64,000 nucleotides of DNA from Ignavibacteria bacterium (GCA_016707005.1 JADJIQ010000001.1:308001-372000), one strand, 5' to 3'. Shown: positions 36,200-45,390, counted from the stretch's first letter. The notes: a model not told the origin generated them from the letters alone. A program made the numbers and translations.

Positions 36200-36237
36200 A
36201 AGAGCGCGCCACGAAGATCGTGACGCGCTCTTTTGTT
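36200..36237. terminator. Second, bidirectional terminator
   Basis: The arms AAGAGCGCG (36200-36208) and CGCGCTCTT (36224-36232) are perfect complements with further pairing inside (CAC/GTG). T-rich flanks occur on both strands (TTTTGTT after it on plus, ATTGTTT on minus), so it can stop both the tRNA transcript and the convergent DUF4397 gene, whose stop codon is 20 nt away. Confidence 0.88.
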
Positions 36238-36256
36238 GAGAGGCTAGAGAGATCAG

Positions 36257-37981
36257 TTACCGAACAATGTTGACCATTGTGGAAACTGTGCCAAAGCCAC
36301 CGTCGATCACAAGGTAGTATGGACCGCTCGGTACATTGAGAACACCCAGGGATGCTTGATGGCTTCCTGATGTTGCGAAGCCAAGGTTGATAACAGCAAC
36401 ACTGCCCCCCGTTACATCAACGAGTCGGGCGGTAACAATAGCATCGCGGTCGATGGAGTACGAGACACGTGCTTCAGCGGATACGGGATTCGGTGAAACG
36501 TTGAGTTCTGAGATGCTGGAAGAGACCTCGTCAACACTCGTGGTGACCGGTGGGAGTTGGATCAGTGCACCACCACTTGGAAGTGCCGCGAAAAGACCAA
36601 ACGCTGCTCCGTCCTTGTTAGCGCCTGGATCGAGGAATCCGGATGCGAAAACGGAGATGGCCTGGCCTCCAAGAGTGGAGACATCGGCTGTGAACGAGGC
36701 GATCGCTGCACCGCCGGCTGGAGCCACGCCGATCACGTACGAACCCGCTGGCACGCTCTTGTACTCCGCATACTGCCCATAGGACAGACCAGGGATCAGC
36801 GGAGCGCCACCGGCAAGAATATCAACCTTTGGCGCATCTGTAGCCCCGTGGAAGACGAGGATATCAACGTTCCCGGCTACTGACGAAGTAGAGCGTACAT
36901 CACTGGCAGAGAATAGGCTGAAGCTCCGCGGAGCTGCACTTGCGTCACCGTTCGGTGCAAATCCGGTTGTATCCAGAAGTCCACTCGCCGTAACGATGTA
37001 CCGACCTGGCGCGAGATTCACGTTGAAGGTAGCGAGCGATTGTGCCGAGGTATCGGAGGTTCCGGGTGCGATACCGATAGGTATGTTAACTCCGGCAGGT
37101 ACGAGCAAGAACTCTGTTGCCGTGCGGAATGCAAGATCATTGACGAGGCGGCTCGTTCCGGCCCACACATCAACAACAGATGCACCAGGGTCTGCCGCGT
37201 TATGGATGATCTGGACAAGTGCCATTGGTGGGGTAGGGACGCTGGGCAATGCGATGAAAGCGCCGCCTGTTGGGGCAACAGCAAACAATCCAAATGCTGG
37301 TCCACCACCATTGGCTGCCGGGTCAAGGAAGCCTGAAGCTACAACCACGATGGCTGCACCACCTAGGGCTGAAACATCGGCACGGAATGTTGCAATAGGT
37401 ACGCCACCGGTCGGTGCGATCCCCAAGTCGTAAACACCGGGCGGAACCGTCAAGTATTCCGATGCAGAGCCATAGGAAAGGCCCTCAATGAGTCTTGAAC
37501 CACCGGCAACAACGTCTACCGCAGGAGCATCGGTCGAACCGTGCCACGCAAAGAGGTCCACGGTTCCCGGTTCTTTCGCTGCTGTTCGCCCACCTACTGG
37601 AAACACGTCAAACGCTAGTGGCTTTGCATTAGGATCAGCATTTGTTGCGAAGCCGTCCTGCTTCAACAGACCGTTCGCAACTGCAACATAGACTTGGCCT
37701 GCTTCAAGTGTGAACGTCTTATCGAAGATCTTGGAGGCAGCACTTGTGCTGGTGTCTGGGGCGATAGCAACCGTGATCGGTACGCCGGCCGGAACATCCG
37801 CGTAGCCGAACGCTGTGCGGAATTTGAAATCATTGATCAGGATCTCGCCGTTCGCATACACGTCAACGGATGCTGCTGCTGGGTCAGCTGCATTGTGAAT
37901 GATCTGGATCTTAGCCGTCTGGGCCGAAACTGCAAGCGCACTGCACAGAACAAGTGCGAACGCGGATATGACATTAAACAC
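36257..37981 (-). CDS. DUF4397-repeat secreted protein with T9SS sorting domain
   Basis: A 574-residue exported protein made of four DUF4397 units, a beta-sandwich domain of unknown role found in surface proteins. A signal peptide (MFNVISAFALVLCSALAVSAQ) leads to unit A1 (IQIIHNAADPAAASVDVYANG), unit B1 (VDLFAWHGSTDAPAVDVVAGG), unit A2 (VQIIHNAADPGASVVDVWAG) and unit B2 (VDILVFHGATDAPKVDILAGG). The order A-B-A-B shows that a two-domain block was duplicated as a piece. The last 80 residues form a Por-type sorting domain (VTARLVDVTGGSVAVINL...GPYYLVIDG). The DUF4397 role is not established; structural or adhesive functions are possible. A terminator follows its stop. Confidence 0.88.
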   Translation of the reverse strand: MFNVISAFALVLCSALAVSAQTAKIQIIHNAADPAAASVDVYANGEILINDFKFRTAFGYADVPAGVPITVAIAPDTSTSAASKIFDKTFTLEAGQVYVAVANGLLKQDGFATNADPNAKPLAFDVFPVGGRTAAKEPGTVDLFAWHGSTDAPAVDVVAGGSRLIEGLSYGSASEYLTVPPGVYDLGIAPTGGVPIATFRADVSALGGAAIVVVASGFLDPAANGGGPAFGLFAVAPTGGAFIALPSVPTPPMALVQIIHNAADPGASVVDVWAGTSRLVNDLAFRTATEFLLVPAGVNIPIGIAPGTSDTSAQSLATFNVNLAPGRYIVTASGLLDTTGFAPNGDASAAPRSFSLFSASDVRSTSSVAGNVDILVFHGATDAPKVDILAGGAPLIPGLSYGQYAEYKSVPAGSYVIGVAPAGGAAIASFTADVSTLGGQAISVFASGFLDPGANKDGAAFGLFAALPSGGALIQLPPVTTSVDEVSSSISELNVSPNPVSAEARVSYSIDRDAIVTARLVDVTGGSVAVINLGFATSGSHQASLGVLNVPSGPYYLVIDGGFGTVSTMVNIVR

Positions 37982-38092
37982 GAAAACCTCTCTGGTGGTG
38001 ATGAGAAGAGTGAACGAAGACTGAATTCTTCGAAAACAAACCTCATCGACTACCTGAGAGGTTCCCGTTGAACCTCGTTACCGAGAGAAAAT

Positions 38093-38587
38093 CTACTTGA
38101 CGGCGTTGGCGATCAGTGAATCAGCGTTTGTGTCCGTGTAGTCATTGTCACGCACCGAAGCACGCACAACGCCTTTGTCGAGGACGTAGATAGCCGGAAG
38201 ATCCGTTAGCGTGATCGTTGACTGGTACGGGTGCTTATCTGTTTCTGCCCGCATCGACCATACTTCAACGCGACTCATATCAACATTGGCTTCGATAAGA
38301 GTCTTCATGACCTGAGGGAATAGGCGCTGAGTGCCTCTACAGGAGCATGTTGGCTTTACGAAGATGCAGACCTTACGGTCTGTCTGCGCAGACATCGCCG
38401 TAGAGATGTCAGATACTACCGTAGCGTTCGGAGTAAACGTCTGCATCTCGGCAACGAACCACGAATAACCAGGAGTCTTTGTGAGCTCATCCATCGTTAG
38501 CTGCTCAGCGGCAGTATCGACGGGCTCAGTGGTCGAGCAGGCTGTAATGCCTACCACACAGGCGATGACGAGGGCAAGGATCTTCAT
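38093..38587 (-). CDS. Thioredoxin-like lipoprotein of unknown function
   Basis: A 164-residue lipoprotein. A short N-terminal helix ends in a lipobox (VGITAC, Cys at about residue 17). The rest has a thioredoxin-like pattern: VCIFVKPTCSCRGTQRLFPQVM at the position where the CxxC would sit (here C-S-C), and the cis-Pro position in TLTDLPAIYVLDKG. The two Cys are separated by one residue rather than two, which is unusual for a dithiol oxidoreductase. The gene starts 4 nt after the nuoK stop, so it is the third member of a nuoJ-nuoK run. A role in complex I assembly or redox sensing is possible but is only suggested by position. Confidence 0.65.
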   Translation of the reverse strand: MKILALVIACVVGITACSTTEPVDTAAEQLTMDELTKTPGYSWFVAEMQTFTPNATVVSDISTAMSAQTDRKVCIFVKPTCSCRGTQRLFPQVMKTLIEANVDMSRVEVWSMRAETDKHPYQSTITLTDLPAIYVLDKGVVRASVRDNDYTDTNADSLIANAVK

Positions 38588-38591
38588 AGGG

Positions 38592-38906
38592 TCACCACTT
38601 CATGATGTTGATTTCGTCGACATAAACTGTTTGTTTGTTCCGGAACAATGCCAGAACGATGGCAAGGCCAACGGCTGCTTCAGCTGCAGCAACGGCCATG
38701 ATGAAGAACACGAACATCTGTCCTGAAATGTCACCCGAGAACGCCGAGAATGCCACCATGGACAGGTTCACGGCATTGAGCATAAGCTCCAGAGACATGA
38801 AGATGATGATTGCGTTGCGTCGCGTCACTACTCCTGCCACACCGATCACAAAGAGAACGGCGGAGAGAATAAGATAGTAGTCGAGTGGGATCGTGGTTGG
38901 TATCAT
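38592..38906 (-). CDS. nuoK: NADH-quinone oxidoreductase subunit K
   Basis: A 104-residue membrane subunit of complex I with three helices (YLILSAVLFVIGVAGVVT, NAIIIFMSLELMLNAVNLSMVAF, VFFIMAVAAAEAAVGLAIVLALF). The two conserved membrane Glu residues of the proton path are present, one in MSLELMLNAVNL and one in AAAEAAVGLA. It sits 4 nt after nuoJ and before the thioredoxin-like lipoprotein. Confidence 0.97.
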   Translation of the reverse strand: MIPTTIPLDYYLILSAVLFVIGVAGVVTRRNAIIIFMSLELMLNAVNLSMVAFSAFSGDISGQMFVFFIMAVAAAEAAVGLAIVLALFRNKQTVYVDEINIMKW

Positions 38907-38910
38907 CTGG

Positions 38911-39426
38911 TCAGCCTTCTTTCACATGGCGCTTGGCAAGGATCACGGAACCAATAAGTGCCGCAAGTAGAAGCAACGATACTGCTTCGAACGGGAAGAG
39001 ATAGGTCGTAAAGAGCGATTGGCCAATGGCCTCCGTTGTCCCGATCTCCAATGCCTTCGGTGACAGGTCCATTTTGCCCGTTGGACGTGCGATCACGGCG
39101 ATACCGATCATCACGGCCAAGACGAGGGCCATGAGTGATCCAAGGGTTGTGCGTAAGGAGCTCCGACCGGGATGCGGTTGTTCCTTGCCCACATTCAGAA
39201 GCATGATCACAAAGACCACGAGCACCATGATCGCTCCGGCATAGACCAGCACCTGCACAGCCGCAACGAATTGCGCCTGCATCGTCAGGTACAGACCAGT
39301 GAGCATGAAGAAATGCGCTACCAAAGACATGGCCGAGGCAACGGGGTTCTTTCGCGTGATCGTGAACACCGCTGAAGCAACGGCGCCGATGGCGAATACG
39401 GTAAACATGATGACTTGGAGACTCAC
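38911..39426 (-). CDS. nuoJ: NADH-quinone oxidoreductase subunit J
   Basis: A 171-residue membrane subunit of complex I with five helices, including the conserved third helix (VQVLVYAGAIMVLVVFVIML) with its pi-bulge YAGAI segment, and LFPFEAVSLLLLAALIGSVIL at the end. It is the first gene of a short operon with nuoK. A TAnnTTTG box lies 38 nt upstream. NuoJ and NuoK are normally adjacent, but here they are separated from the other nuo genes by 13 kb and 17 kb. Confidence 0.96.
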   Translation of the reverse strand: MSLQVIMFTVFAIGAVASAVFTITRKNPVASAMSLVAHFFMLTGLYLTMQAQFVAAVQVLVYAGAIMVLVVFVIMLLNVGKEQPHPGRSSLRTTLGSLMALVLAVMIGIAVIARPTGKMDLSPKALEIGTTEAIGQSLFTTYLFPFEAVSLLLLAALIGSVILAKRHVKEG

Positions 39427-39464
39427 TGCCGGCTATCCAAGGTTAGGAGCAAAAATGACGTCCC

Positions 39465-39472
39465 CAAATATA
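39465..39472 (-). promoter_or_regulatory. Bacteroidota-type -7 promoter element
   Basis: On the minus strand this reads TATATTTG, an exact TAnnTTTG match, 38 nt upstream of nuoJ and in the gap after the rel stop codon. Confidence 0.5.
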
Positions 39473-39494
39473 CGAAGCCAAGCGTGCCTTAGCT

Positions 39495-41750
39495 CTATGC
39501 CTCAAACCGTTCCACTGTCTGGACGCCCTTGATCTTATGGAGCTTGTCGAAGATCTTCTTGAGATGGTCCAGATCGGTCACATAGACGGTTAAAATGCCC
39601 TCGAAGATCGAATCATAGGCATCGATGTTCACACCGCGGATATTGGTCTTGGAGATGGACATCACAGCGCTGGTGATATCATTGAGCATCCCGGGCCGGT
39701 CATCCCCGGTGATCTTCACAGCGGCCAGGAATTCACTTCGTTGAGATTTTGCCCAATCAAGAGCCACAAGTCTCGGTTTGAGCTTGTCGTGCAGGTCGAT
39801 AACATTATGGCACGTAGCCCTGTGCACCTTGATCCCGCTGCCAATGGTAACGATCCCCACCACATCATCACCCGGAACGGGATTGCAACACCGGGCATAG
39901 GAAAAGAGGATCTTGGCGCTCGGGATGTTCTGACCAATGATGTACACACCGTTGGTATTGTCCCGCGCTGTGTCCGTGTACTGCTCAAACGTGAGATTGG
40001 AAGGGGCTTCTTTTGGCGCATTTGAGGTTGGCTGAATGAGCTCTATGATCAGGTCGCCGGCCGATTCGGGAGATATGGTGCCGGAACCGAGAGCTGCATA
40101 AAAGTCAGATCGGCTATCATACTTGAGTTGCAGGAGTAGCTTCTCGAGGTCATCCTCGTTGATGTGGAGATTGAGCTTCTTTGCCCGCTTTTCCCACAGT
40201 TCTTTGCCTTCAGCCACTCGAGCCCTGCGCTCGTCATTGAGGATCCGGCGGATGTGAGTCTTTGCCTTGTGCGTGATGGCGATGCGCTCCCAATCCCGGT
40301 GCGGAGTTTGGTTGCGCGACGTGAGGATCACTACTTGATCGCCGGTATTCAAGGTGTGATCGAGCGGAACGATCCTTCCATTGACCTTTGCACCGATGCA
40401 CTTTGCACCAACTTGTGAGTGGATGTCGAAGGCGAAATCGATCGGGGTAGCCCCCTTCGGAAGGATCCTGAGATCCCCCTTGGGCGTAAAGACGTAGATC
40501 TCGTCTTGATAAAGGTTGAGCTTGAAGCTTTCGAGAAGTTCCTTGGCAGCCTCCTCACCGGCATTTTCAAAGACATCACGAACCCAATTGGCCCATTCTT
40601 CGAGATCCGATGAATCTACCCACGATGCTGTTCCACCGGTCTCGGCCTTGTACCGGAAGTGAGCCGCAACACCGCGCTCAGCAAAATCGTGCATGGCGCG
40701 CGTGCGGATCTGGATCTCTACGCGTTTCCCGTCGGCACTGATAACAGTAGTGTGGAGCGACTGATAGCCGTTCTTCTTTGGCACACTGATGTAGTTCTTG
40801 AAGCGTTCAGGAACGGGGCGATAGATCTCACTCACGATCCCGTACGCGAGGAAACAATCGTTGTTCTCGTCGGTGTCCAGGATCAACCGCACGGCAAAAA
40901 GGTCATAGAGTTCGTCAAGGGACTTCCCCTGCGTTACCATCTTCTTATAGATGGAATACAGATGCTTCGGCCTTCCGTTGATCTCAAACTTCACGCTGTG
41001 TTCTGTGAGGCGCTCGGCTATCGGCTTGCTGAATCGCTCGATGAACTCTTCGCGTTCTTCGCGCGAGGTATTGAGCTGTCTCTTGATATCGTCATAAGCG
41101 TCGCGATGCAAGACCTTGAATGACAGATCCTCGAGCTCCCATTTGATATTGCCCAGACCAAATCTGTGTGCGAATGGGGCATAGATCTCCATCGTCTCTC
41201 GCGCCATTCTCTCCTGACGTTCTCGAGAGAGTGAGTCGATGGTGCGCATGTTATGGAGTCTGTCCGCGAACTTCACAAGGATCACTCGCACGTCGTTTAC
41301 GAGCGACAAGAGGAGCTTCCGATAGTTCTCGGCCTGTGTGATCTCTCGGCTGTTGAACACATCGGAGATCTTCGTGGCTCCATCGACGATCTCTGCTACC
41401 TCCGCACCGAACTCCGCGCGGAGATCCTTAAGCGAGAACGTAGTGTCCTCAACAACATCATGAAGCAAGGCTGCTACCACGCTCACATCGTCGAGAGGGA
41501 TCTCTCGCATCACGATGAGAGCAACATTCGCCGGATGTGTATAGTATGGCTCGCCTGAGACACGAAGATCCTTCTTGTGTGCCTCTACACAGAATCGGAA
41601 TGCACGAGAGACCAAATCCACGTTAAAACGCTGGAGATGGAGTTTGCCTTCTTCAATAAGAAAGGCAAGATCCTTCTCCACGTCCAGTCCGAATACGTGT
41701 TCTGGTTCGTCCGCTGCCGACCTACGTTGTTTACTAGCTGCCTTTGCCAC
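39495..41750 (-). CDS. Bifunctional (p)ppGpp synthetase/hydrolase (Rel/SpoT)
   Basis: A 751-residue RSH enzyme that makes and degrades the stringent-response alarmone. Domains in order: hydrolase HD domain (YYTHPANVALIV...VVAALLHDVVEDT, ADRLHNMRT), synthetase domain (FAVRLILDTDENNDCFLAYG, ISVPKKNGYQSLHTTV), TGS domain (IYVFTPKGDLRILPKGATPIDFAF), a helical/zinc-finger region with CCNPVPGDDVVG, and a C-terminal ACT domain (DRPGMLNDITSAVMSISKTNI). HD and synthetase residues are intact, so both activities are likely. The start is a GTG at 41750 with AGGGGA just before it. It begins 7 nt after the stop of the 950-residue T9SS protein, so they may be co-transcribed. Confidence 0.95.
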   Translation of the reverse strand: MAKAASKQRRSAADEPEHVFGLDVEKDLAFLIEEGKLHLQRFNVDLVSRAFRFCVEAHKKDLRVSGEPYYTHPANVALIVMREIPLDDVSVVAALLHDVVEDTTFSLKDLRAEFGAEVAEIVDGATKISDVFNSREITQAENYRKLLLSLVNDVRVILVKFADRLHNMRTIDSLSRERQERMARETMEIYAPFAHRFGLGNIKWELEDLSFKVLHRDAYDDIKRQLNTSREEREEFIERFSKPIAERLTEHSVKFEINGRPKHLYSIYKKMVTQGKSLDELYDLFAVRLILDTDENNDCFLAYGIVSEIYRPVPERFKNYISVPKKNGYQSLHTTVISADGKRVEIQIRTRAMHDFAERGVAAHFRYKAETGGTASWVDSSDLEEWANWVRDVFENAGEEAAKELLESFKLNLYQDEIYVFTPKGDLRILPKGATPIDFAFDIHSQVGAKCIGAKVNGRIVPLDHTLNTGDQVVILTSRNQTPHRDWERIAITHKAKTHIRRILNDERRARVAEGKELWEKRAKKLNLHINEDDLEKLLLQLKYDSRSDFYAALGSGTISPESAGDLIIELIQPTSNAPKEAPSNLTFEQYTDTARDNTNGVYIIGQNIPSAKILFSYARCCNPVPGDDVVGIVTIGSGIKVHRATCHNVIDLHDKLKPRLVALDWAKSQRSEFLAAVKITGDDRPGMLNDITSAVMSISKTNIRGVNIDAYDSIFEGILTVYVTDLDHLKKIFDKLHKIKGVQTVERFEA

Positions 41751-41757
41751 TGTCCCC

Positions 41758-44610
41758 TTACTTCACGATGATGGTCTTGTGAGCCACATTGTCATTGGCA
41801 CGTACCACCAGAAAGTAACTACCAGAAGGCAAGTACGAAACATCAAGGGTTCCAGCACCATCTGCAAGTGGTCCGGTATAGACCGTGGCCATGCGTTGGC
41901 CTGACAGTGAATAGAGCTCCAGGATGGCTATTGCGTCGGGTTGACCCACCAGTCGATATGACGTGGTGGACACCACAGGATTCGCTCCAACGACGATCGC
42001 GATCTGGTTCATTTGGGACGGTACATCTTCGGATACATCGGTTGGATCAGGCGGAAGTGTATCCGGTTCAGCTGCGGCCTCGAGCCATACAAGCCCCTTA
42101 TCGAGAATTGTTGTGCGTTGCACACCGTCGAGGAAACGAGATGCATTCACACCGAGAATGATGCTGCGATAGGTGGAGTGCTGGTAGCGAACACTACCGA
42201 TGATGGTGGCATTTGAACGAAGCATCATTGCAACAGAACCAGGTTGGGAGAGACGGAACACGACATTCGGTACGTAGTCTCCGCCACGATGATGATCAAG
42301 ACGGGGGAGCTGGAGATCGATGTCCACCATACCGGCAGTTACGGGATCTCCAACCACTCCTTGGAAGACGCGTTGGCCAAGGTCATTCGTCACCTGGTCT
42401 GCTCCGCGCAGTGAACATCCGAATGCATTGAAGAAGCCAATGCTGTTCGGCAGATCGGTTCTGAGAAGCAGGGGGTCATCGGCGATCAAGAACACTTCGA
42501 TCTTTCGCATCAACAACGAGAGTGTGATGGCGTTGTCCACCATGTCGATCTCACCGAAACTTCCGCTGTTCCAGAGGACGGTCTTAAGTACATGAAGACT
42601 GTCAGCAACAACGTTGAACACATCAGACGTGAATGCTACGTAACCGGTGCGTGATGTTTGACTGATGGCTTCCGCTATGTTGTAGGTGCCCACTCGTTCG
42701 TCCTGCACGATGGCTCTGCGGACGTTGAACGGGACAAGGATCGTGGAGGCTTTGAGACCGGTTGGTTCACCAGAGATCAGCTCGGCGCACTCAATACTCC
42801 AGAGTGAGAGGCTGTCTTCGATCGAGATCGAGAATGTTGCAGGGACGGTGGTGTTCGCTGCAATGTCTTCCAGAGTGACTGGGGTTGACCAATCTGTGGT
42901 TGACCCGTCTGCATGACGTTTGATTCGATAAACGAGCTGGACATCCCTTCCACCAGCGGATCCGTTGGTGTACAAGAACGTCACACTGTCTTGCTTGCGG
43001 ATGATGCGAGTTGCTGCATCGGCGGCGAGAGAATTATCGACGGAGAGGTCCAAACGACCAACCATCGCCTTTGCTTTGTCAACGAACCAAATGCGTCCAT
43101 CGGGGCCAACTACAATGCCGAGAAGTTGTGAAGCTCCGGTGGTGATTGTTCCAAGCTTACGTACGGTATCGCCATCAATGGCATACATGTGGATCAGTCC
43201 GGTGGCCCGATCTCCTACGAGAAGTCGATCACCTACAACGTCGATGCCAACCGGTTCCTGAAGTCCGCTCGAGATCACTTGCTTCACATCAGCGCCAACA
43301 ACGGCCGTGTACTCTGCATAATTCTCATCACTTTCCGGAGGAGCTTTGAGGGGGCGATCTACAACTCCACTTCTCGTATTGAGAGTGCTGACGGTGGCAG
43401 TGCCGGGATCGATGTAGTACAACAGTCCGGTTGCACGGTTGAGAGCAACATGCGACGGTCTGCCACGCTCCACGGGAGTGATCTTGACGTCTGAATAACG
43501 ACGAATGATCCCGTCACGATGGTCCGTGCCTCCAACTTCATGCGGATCTCGGAAATCATATCGGCAAATGTCCGAGTAGCGAGCATCTAGGACCCAGAAG
43601 ATGTTTGCACTATCGTGTGCGATTCCCAGGCCCCACGGGCTCTGGTGAAGCATGTCGAGATGTGACGCTAGTTTCGTGTTGTCGTCTTGATATCGAGAGG
43701 CGAATACAGCGGTGTCGCTCGACCAAAGAGTTGGCCCCATGAACATGTAATTGGCATCACCACTTCCTGGTTCACCGTTCTGGGCAGTTCCAAAAGCGCC
43801 GTTCGTGCCCATGGCAATACCCATCGTCCGCCACATGAAGTGATTGGCGCGCGAGTCCTTCTTTTGACGCACTGCTTGTTGATTTGTGCCTGCATTGTGA
43901 ATGATCGTCATGGCATGGCCACGACTCTCTGCCGTTACCACCCAGAGGTCGTTCGGGTGCAATGCCGTTCTGTTGAAATCAAGATCAAGCGGATCTCTGA
44001 TGCCGTCAGCTGAGGAAGCGATCACGGTAACGGTCGGAGTCGACGTCAAATACCGATCCAGCAGGTGTACTGACGCTTCCACTCGAACCGGCTCCGGTGC
44101 AGCATAGGAGACAATGCGGTCTATCTCCATAAATGGTTCAGTGGAGTAGACACTGAAGGCAACAACACTGTTCTTTACAACAAGTGCCGCATGCAGATCG
44201 CGCAGGGTATCGTCGATCATTCTGAGTGCCCCAAGGCTGCGTGCTATGCTTCCGTCCGTATCTGGTACATAACGAAAGACCTCACGATCGATCCCGGTTT
44301 TCTCGACCATTTGCGACCAACGTTCTTGCGGGTCTTCGCTCGTGGCGATAACAGTGATGCCCAGTCTCTTCAGATCTGCACGATGCTCGTTGAGATAGAT
44401 AAGTTGCCGAACACAATGTGTGCACTCATACCCAAGGTATCGTATAACGATGGTCGTAGCAGAATGCCCAGTGATGGAGGCAGGGACCTGCTGACCCACG
44501 GCGATCCCACTTGGGAAAACCCTCATCCCATGATCGTTAATAGCAGCCAGAGAGGCAGCAACGGAGCCAACGAGCAGTGTCAGGGAAAGAAGAGTACGGA
44601 TTAGGAGCAT
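41758..44610 (-). CDS. Redoxin + beta-propeller + T9SS sorting domain protein
   Basis: A 950-residue exported protein. The signal peptide (MLLIRTLLSLTLLVGSVAASLA) is followed by a peroxiredoxin/thioredoxin-like domain (residues 25-165: VIRYLGYECTHCVRQLIYLNEH, with CTHC at about residues 58-61, then GITVIATSEDPQERW). A six- or seven-blade NHL/SMP30-like propeller follows at about 190-510 (WVVTAESRGHAMTI, WGLGIAHDSANIFWVLDA, SHVALNRATGLLYYID, VGIDVVGDRLLVGDRATGLIH, LGIVVGPDGRIWFVDK). After that come beta-sandwich segments and a Por-type sorting domain (ILELYSLSGQRMATVYTG...PSGSYFLVVRANDN). The Cys pair suggests redox activity at the cell surface. I know of no characterised protein with this order. 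It directly precedes rel. Confidence 0.75.
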   Translation of the reverse strand: MLLIRTLLSLTLLVGSVAASLAAINDHGMRVFPSGIAVGQQVPASITGHSATTIVIRYLGYECTHCVRQLIYLNEHRADLKRLGITVIATSEDPQERWSQMVEKTGIDREVFRYVPDTDGSIARSLGALRMIDDTLRDLHAALVVKNSVVAFSVYSTEPFMEIDRIVSYAAPEPVRVEASVHLLDRYLTSTPTVTVIASSADGIRDPLDLDFNRTALHPNDLWVVTAESRGHAMTIIHNAGTNQQAVRQKKDSRANHFMWRTMGIAMGTNGAFGTAQNGEPGSGDANYMFMGPTLWSSDTAVFASRYQDDNTKLASHLDMLHQSPWGLGIAHDSANIFWVLDARYSDICRYDFRDPHEVGGTDHRDGIIRRYSDVKITPVERGRPSHVALNRATGLLYYIDPGTATVSTLNTRSGVVDRPLKAPPESDENYAEYTAVVGADVKQVISSGLQEPVGIDVVGDRLLVGDRATGLIHMYAIDGDTVRKLGTITTGASQLLGIVVGPDGRIWFVDKAKAMVGRLDLSVDNSLAADAATRIIRKQDSVTFLYTNGSAGGRDVQLVYRIKRHADGSTTDWSTPVTLEDIAANTTVPATFSISIEDSLSLWSIECAELISGEPTGLKASTILVPFNVRRAIVQDERVGTYNIAEAISQTSRTGYVAFTSDVFNVVADSLHVLKTVLWNSGSFGEIDMVDNAITLSLLMRKIEVFLIADDPLLLRTDLPNSIGFFNAFGCSLRGADQVTNDLGQRVFQGVVGDPVTAGMVDIDLQLPRLDHHRGGDYVPNVVFRLSQPGSVAMMLRSNATIIGSVRYQHSTYRSIILGVNASRFLDGVQRTTILDKGLVWLEAAAEPDTLPPDPTDVSEDVPSQMNQIAIVVGANPVVSTTSYRLVGQPDAIAILELYSLSGQRMATVYTGPLADGAGTLDVSYLPSGSYFLVVRANDNVAHKTIIVK

Positions 44611-44666
44611 ATTGAAACCCGGAGTAGACGATTGCCGTATGTCGCTTTTTCGTGTTGAAAGTTACC

Positions 44667-44683
44667 GACTTCCCGAGGAAGTC
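44667..44683. other. Perfect inverted repeat upstream of divergent genes
   Basis: GACTTCC and GGAAGTC flank CGA (7-bp arms, 3-nt loop). It lies 56 nt upstream of the redoxin-propeller gene on minus and 48 nt upstream of the lipoprotein gene on plus. No T-tract follows, so an operator or an RNA hairpin is more likely than a terminator. Confidence 0.4.
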
Positions 44684-44731
44684 CGATATTGCATGTGATA
44701 GACGTGCGTTTCACTTTTTGAAGGTACTGTC

Positions 44732-45370
44732 ATGAAGTTGTTGAAACCGATCATGGGGATCAGCGCTGCCGCCTTGATACTTGTTGCGTGTGGAGAGAAG
44801 GTGGACGAGGCCGCAGAAGCGATGAGTAATATGAAGTCCATCGCAGAGTCGGCTGATGATGCCCAAAAGACACAGGACGTTCTCGCAAAACGTCAAGCAG
44901 AACGTCGAGCCAAGGGAGACACCCTTGCATTAGCTCCTGACGAGATCAAAAAGTTCCTTCCCGGTGATATCGATGGGTATAAGGCTGAAGAACCCGAGAC
45001 CCAGTCCATGGATATGCAGGGCATGTCGTGGAGCGTAGCTTCAAAGGAATACCGCAAGGATGATGGTTCATCGATCAAGGTGACCATCACGGACTACAAC
45101 GCAACAACCGACATGTGGGCAGGAGCCACGATGATGTTCGCCATCAAGTGGAGTGTGGACAACGCAACAGAGTCGTCGAAGACGATCCAGACCGACGATC
45201 CATACGTTAACGGCCACGAGCGTTTCGGCAAGCAGGATAAGAACGCAACCATTACATATGGTCTCGGCGGACGGTTCCTTCTTCAAATCGAAGGTTCGAA
45301 CCAATCGAACACGGAGTTCTTGAAGTCGATCGCATCCCGCATGGATCTCAAGAAAATGGCCGGTATGTAA
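44732..45370 (+). CDS. Lipoprotein of unknown function
   Basis: A 212-residue lipoprotein. The N-terminus MKLLKPIMGISAAALILVAC ends in a lipobox with Cys at residue 20. A charged helical segment rich in Ala, Glu and Lys (about residues 25-70) is followed by a mixed domain containing KFLPGDIDGYKAEEPETQ and YRKDDGSSIKVTITDYNATT. I do not recognise a named family. It is monocistronic, closed by a terminator and then by a tRNA on the other strand. Confidence 0.7.
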   Translation: MKLLKPIMGISAAALILVACGEKVDEAAEAMSNMKSIAESADDAQKTQDVLAKRQAERRAKGDTLALAPDEIKKFLPGDIDGYKAEEPETQSMDMQGMSWSVASKEYRKDDGSSIKVTITDYNATTDMWAGATMMFAIKWSVDNATESSKTIQTDDPYVNGHERFGKQDKNATITYGLGGRFLLQIEGSNQSNTEFLKSIASRMDLKKMAGM

Positions 45371-45390
45371 GTCAACATGGCTGAACGAAC

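Noticed and set aside
36387..37433. Several plus-strand open frames antisense to the DUF4397 gene
   Set aside because: Low-complexity Ala/Thr/Pro-rich translations typical of shadows of repeat-containing genes.
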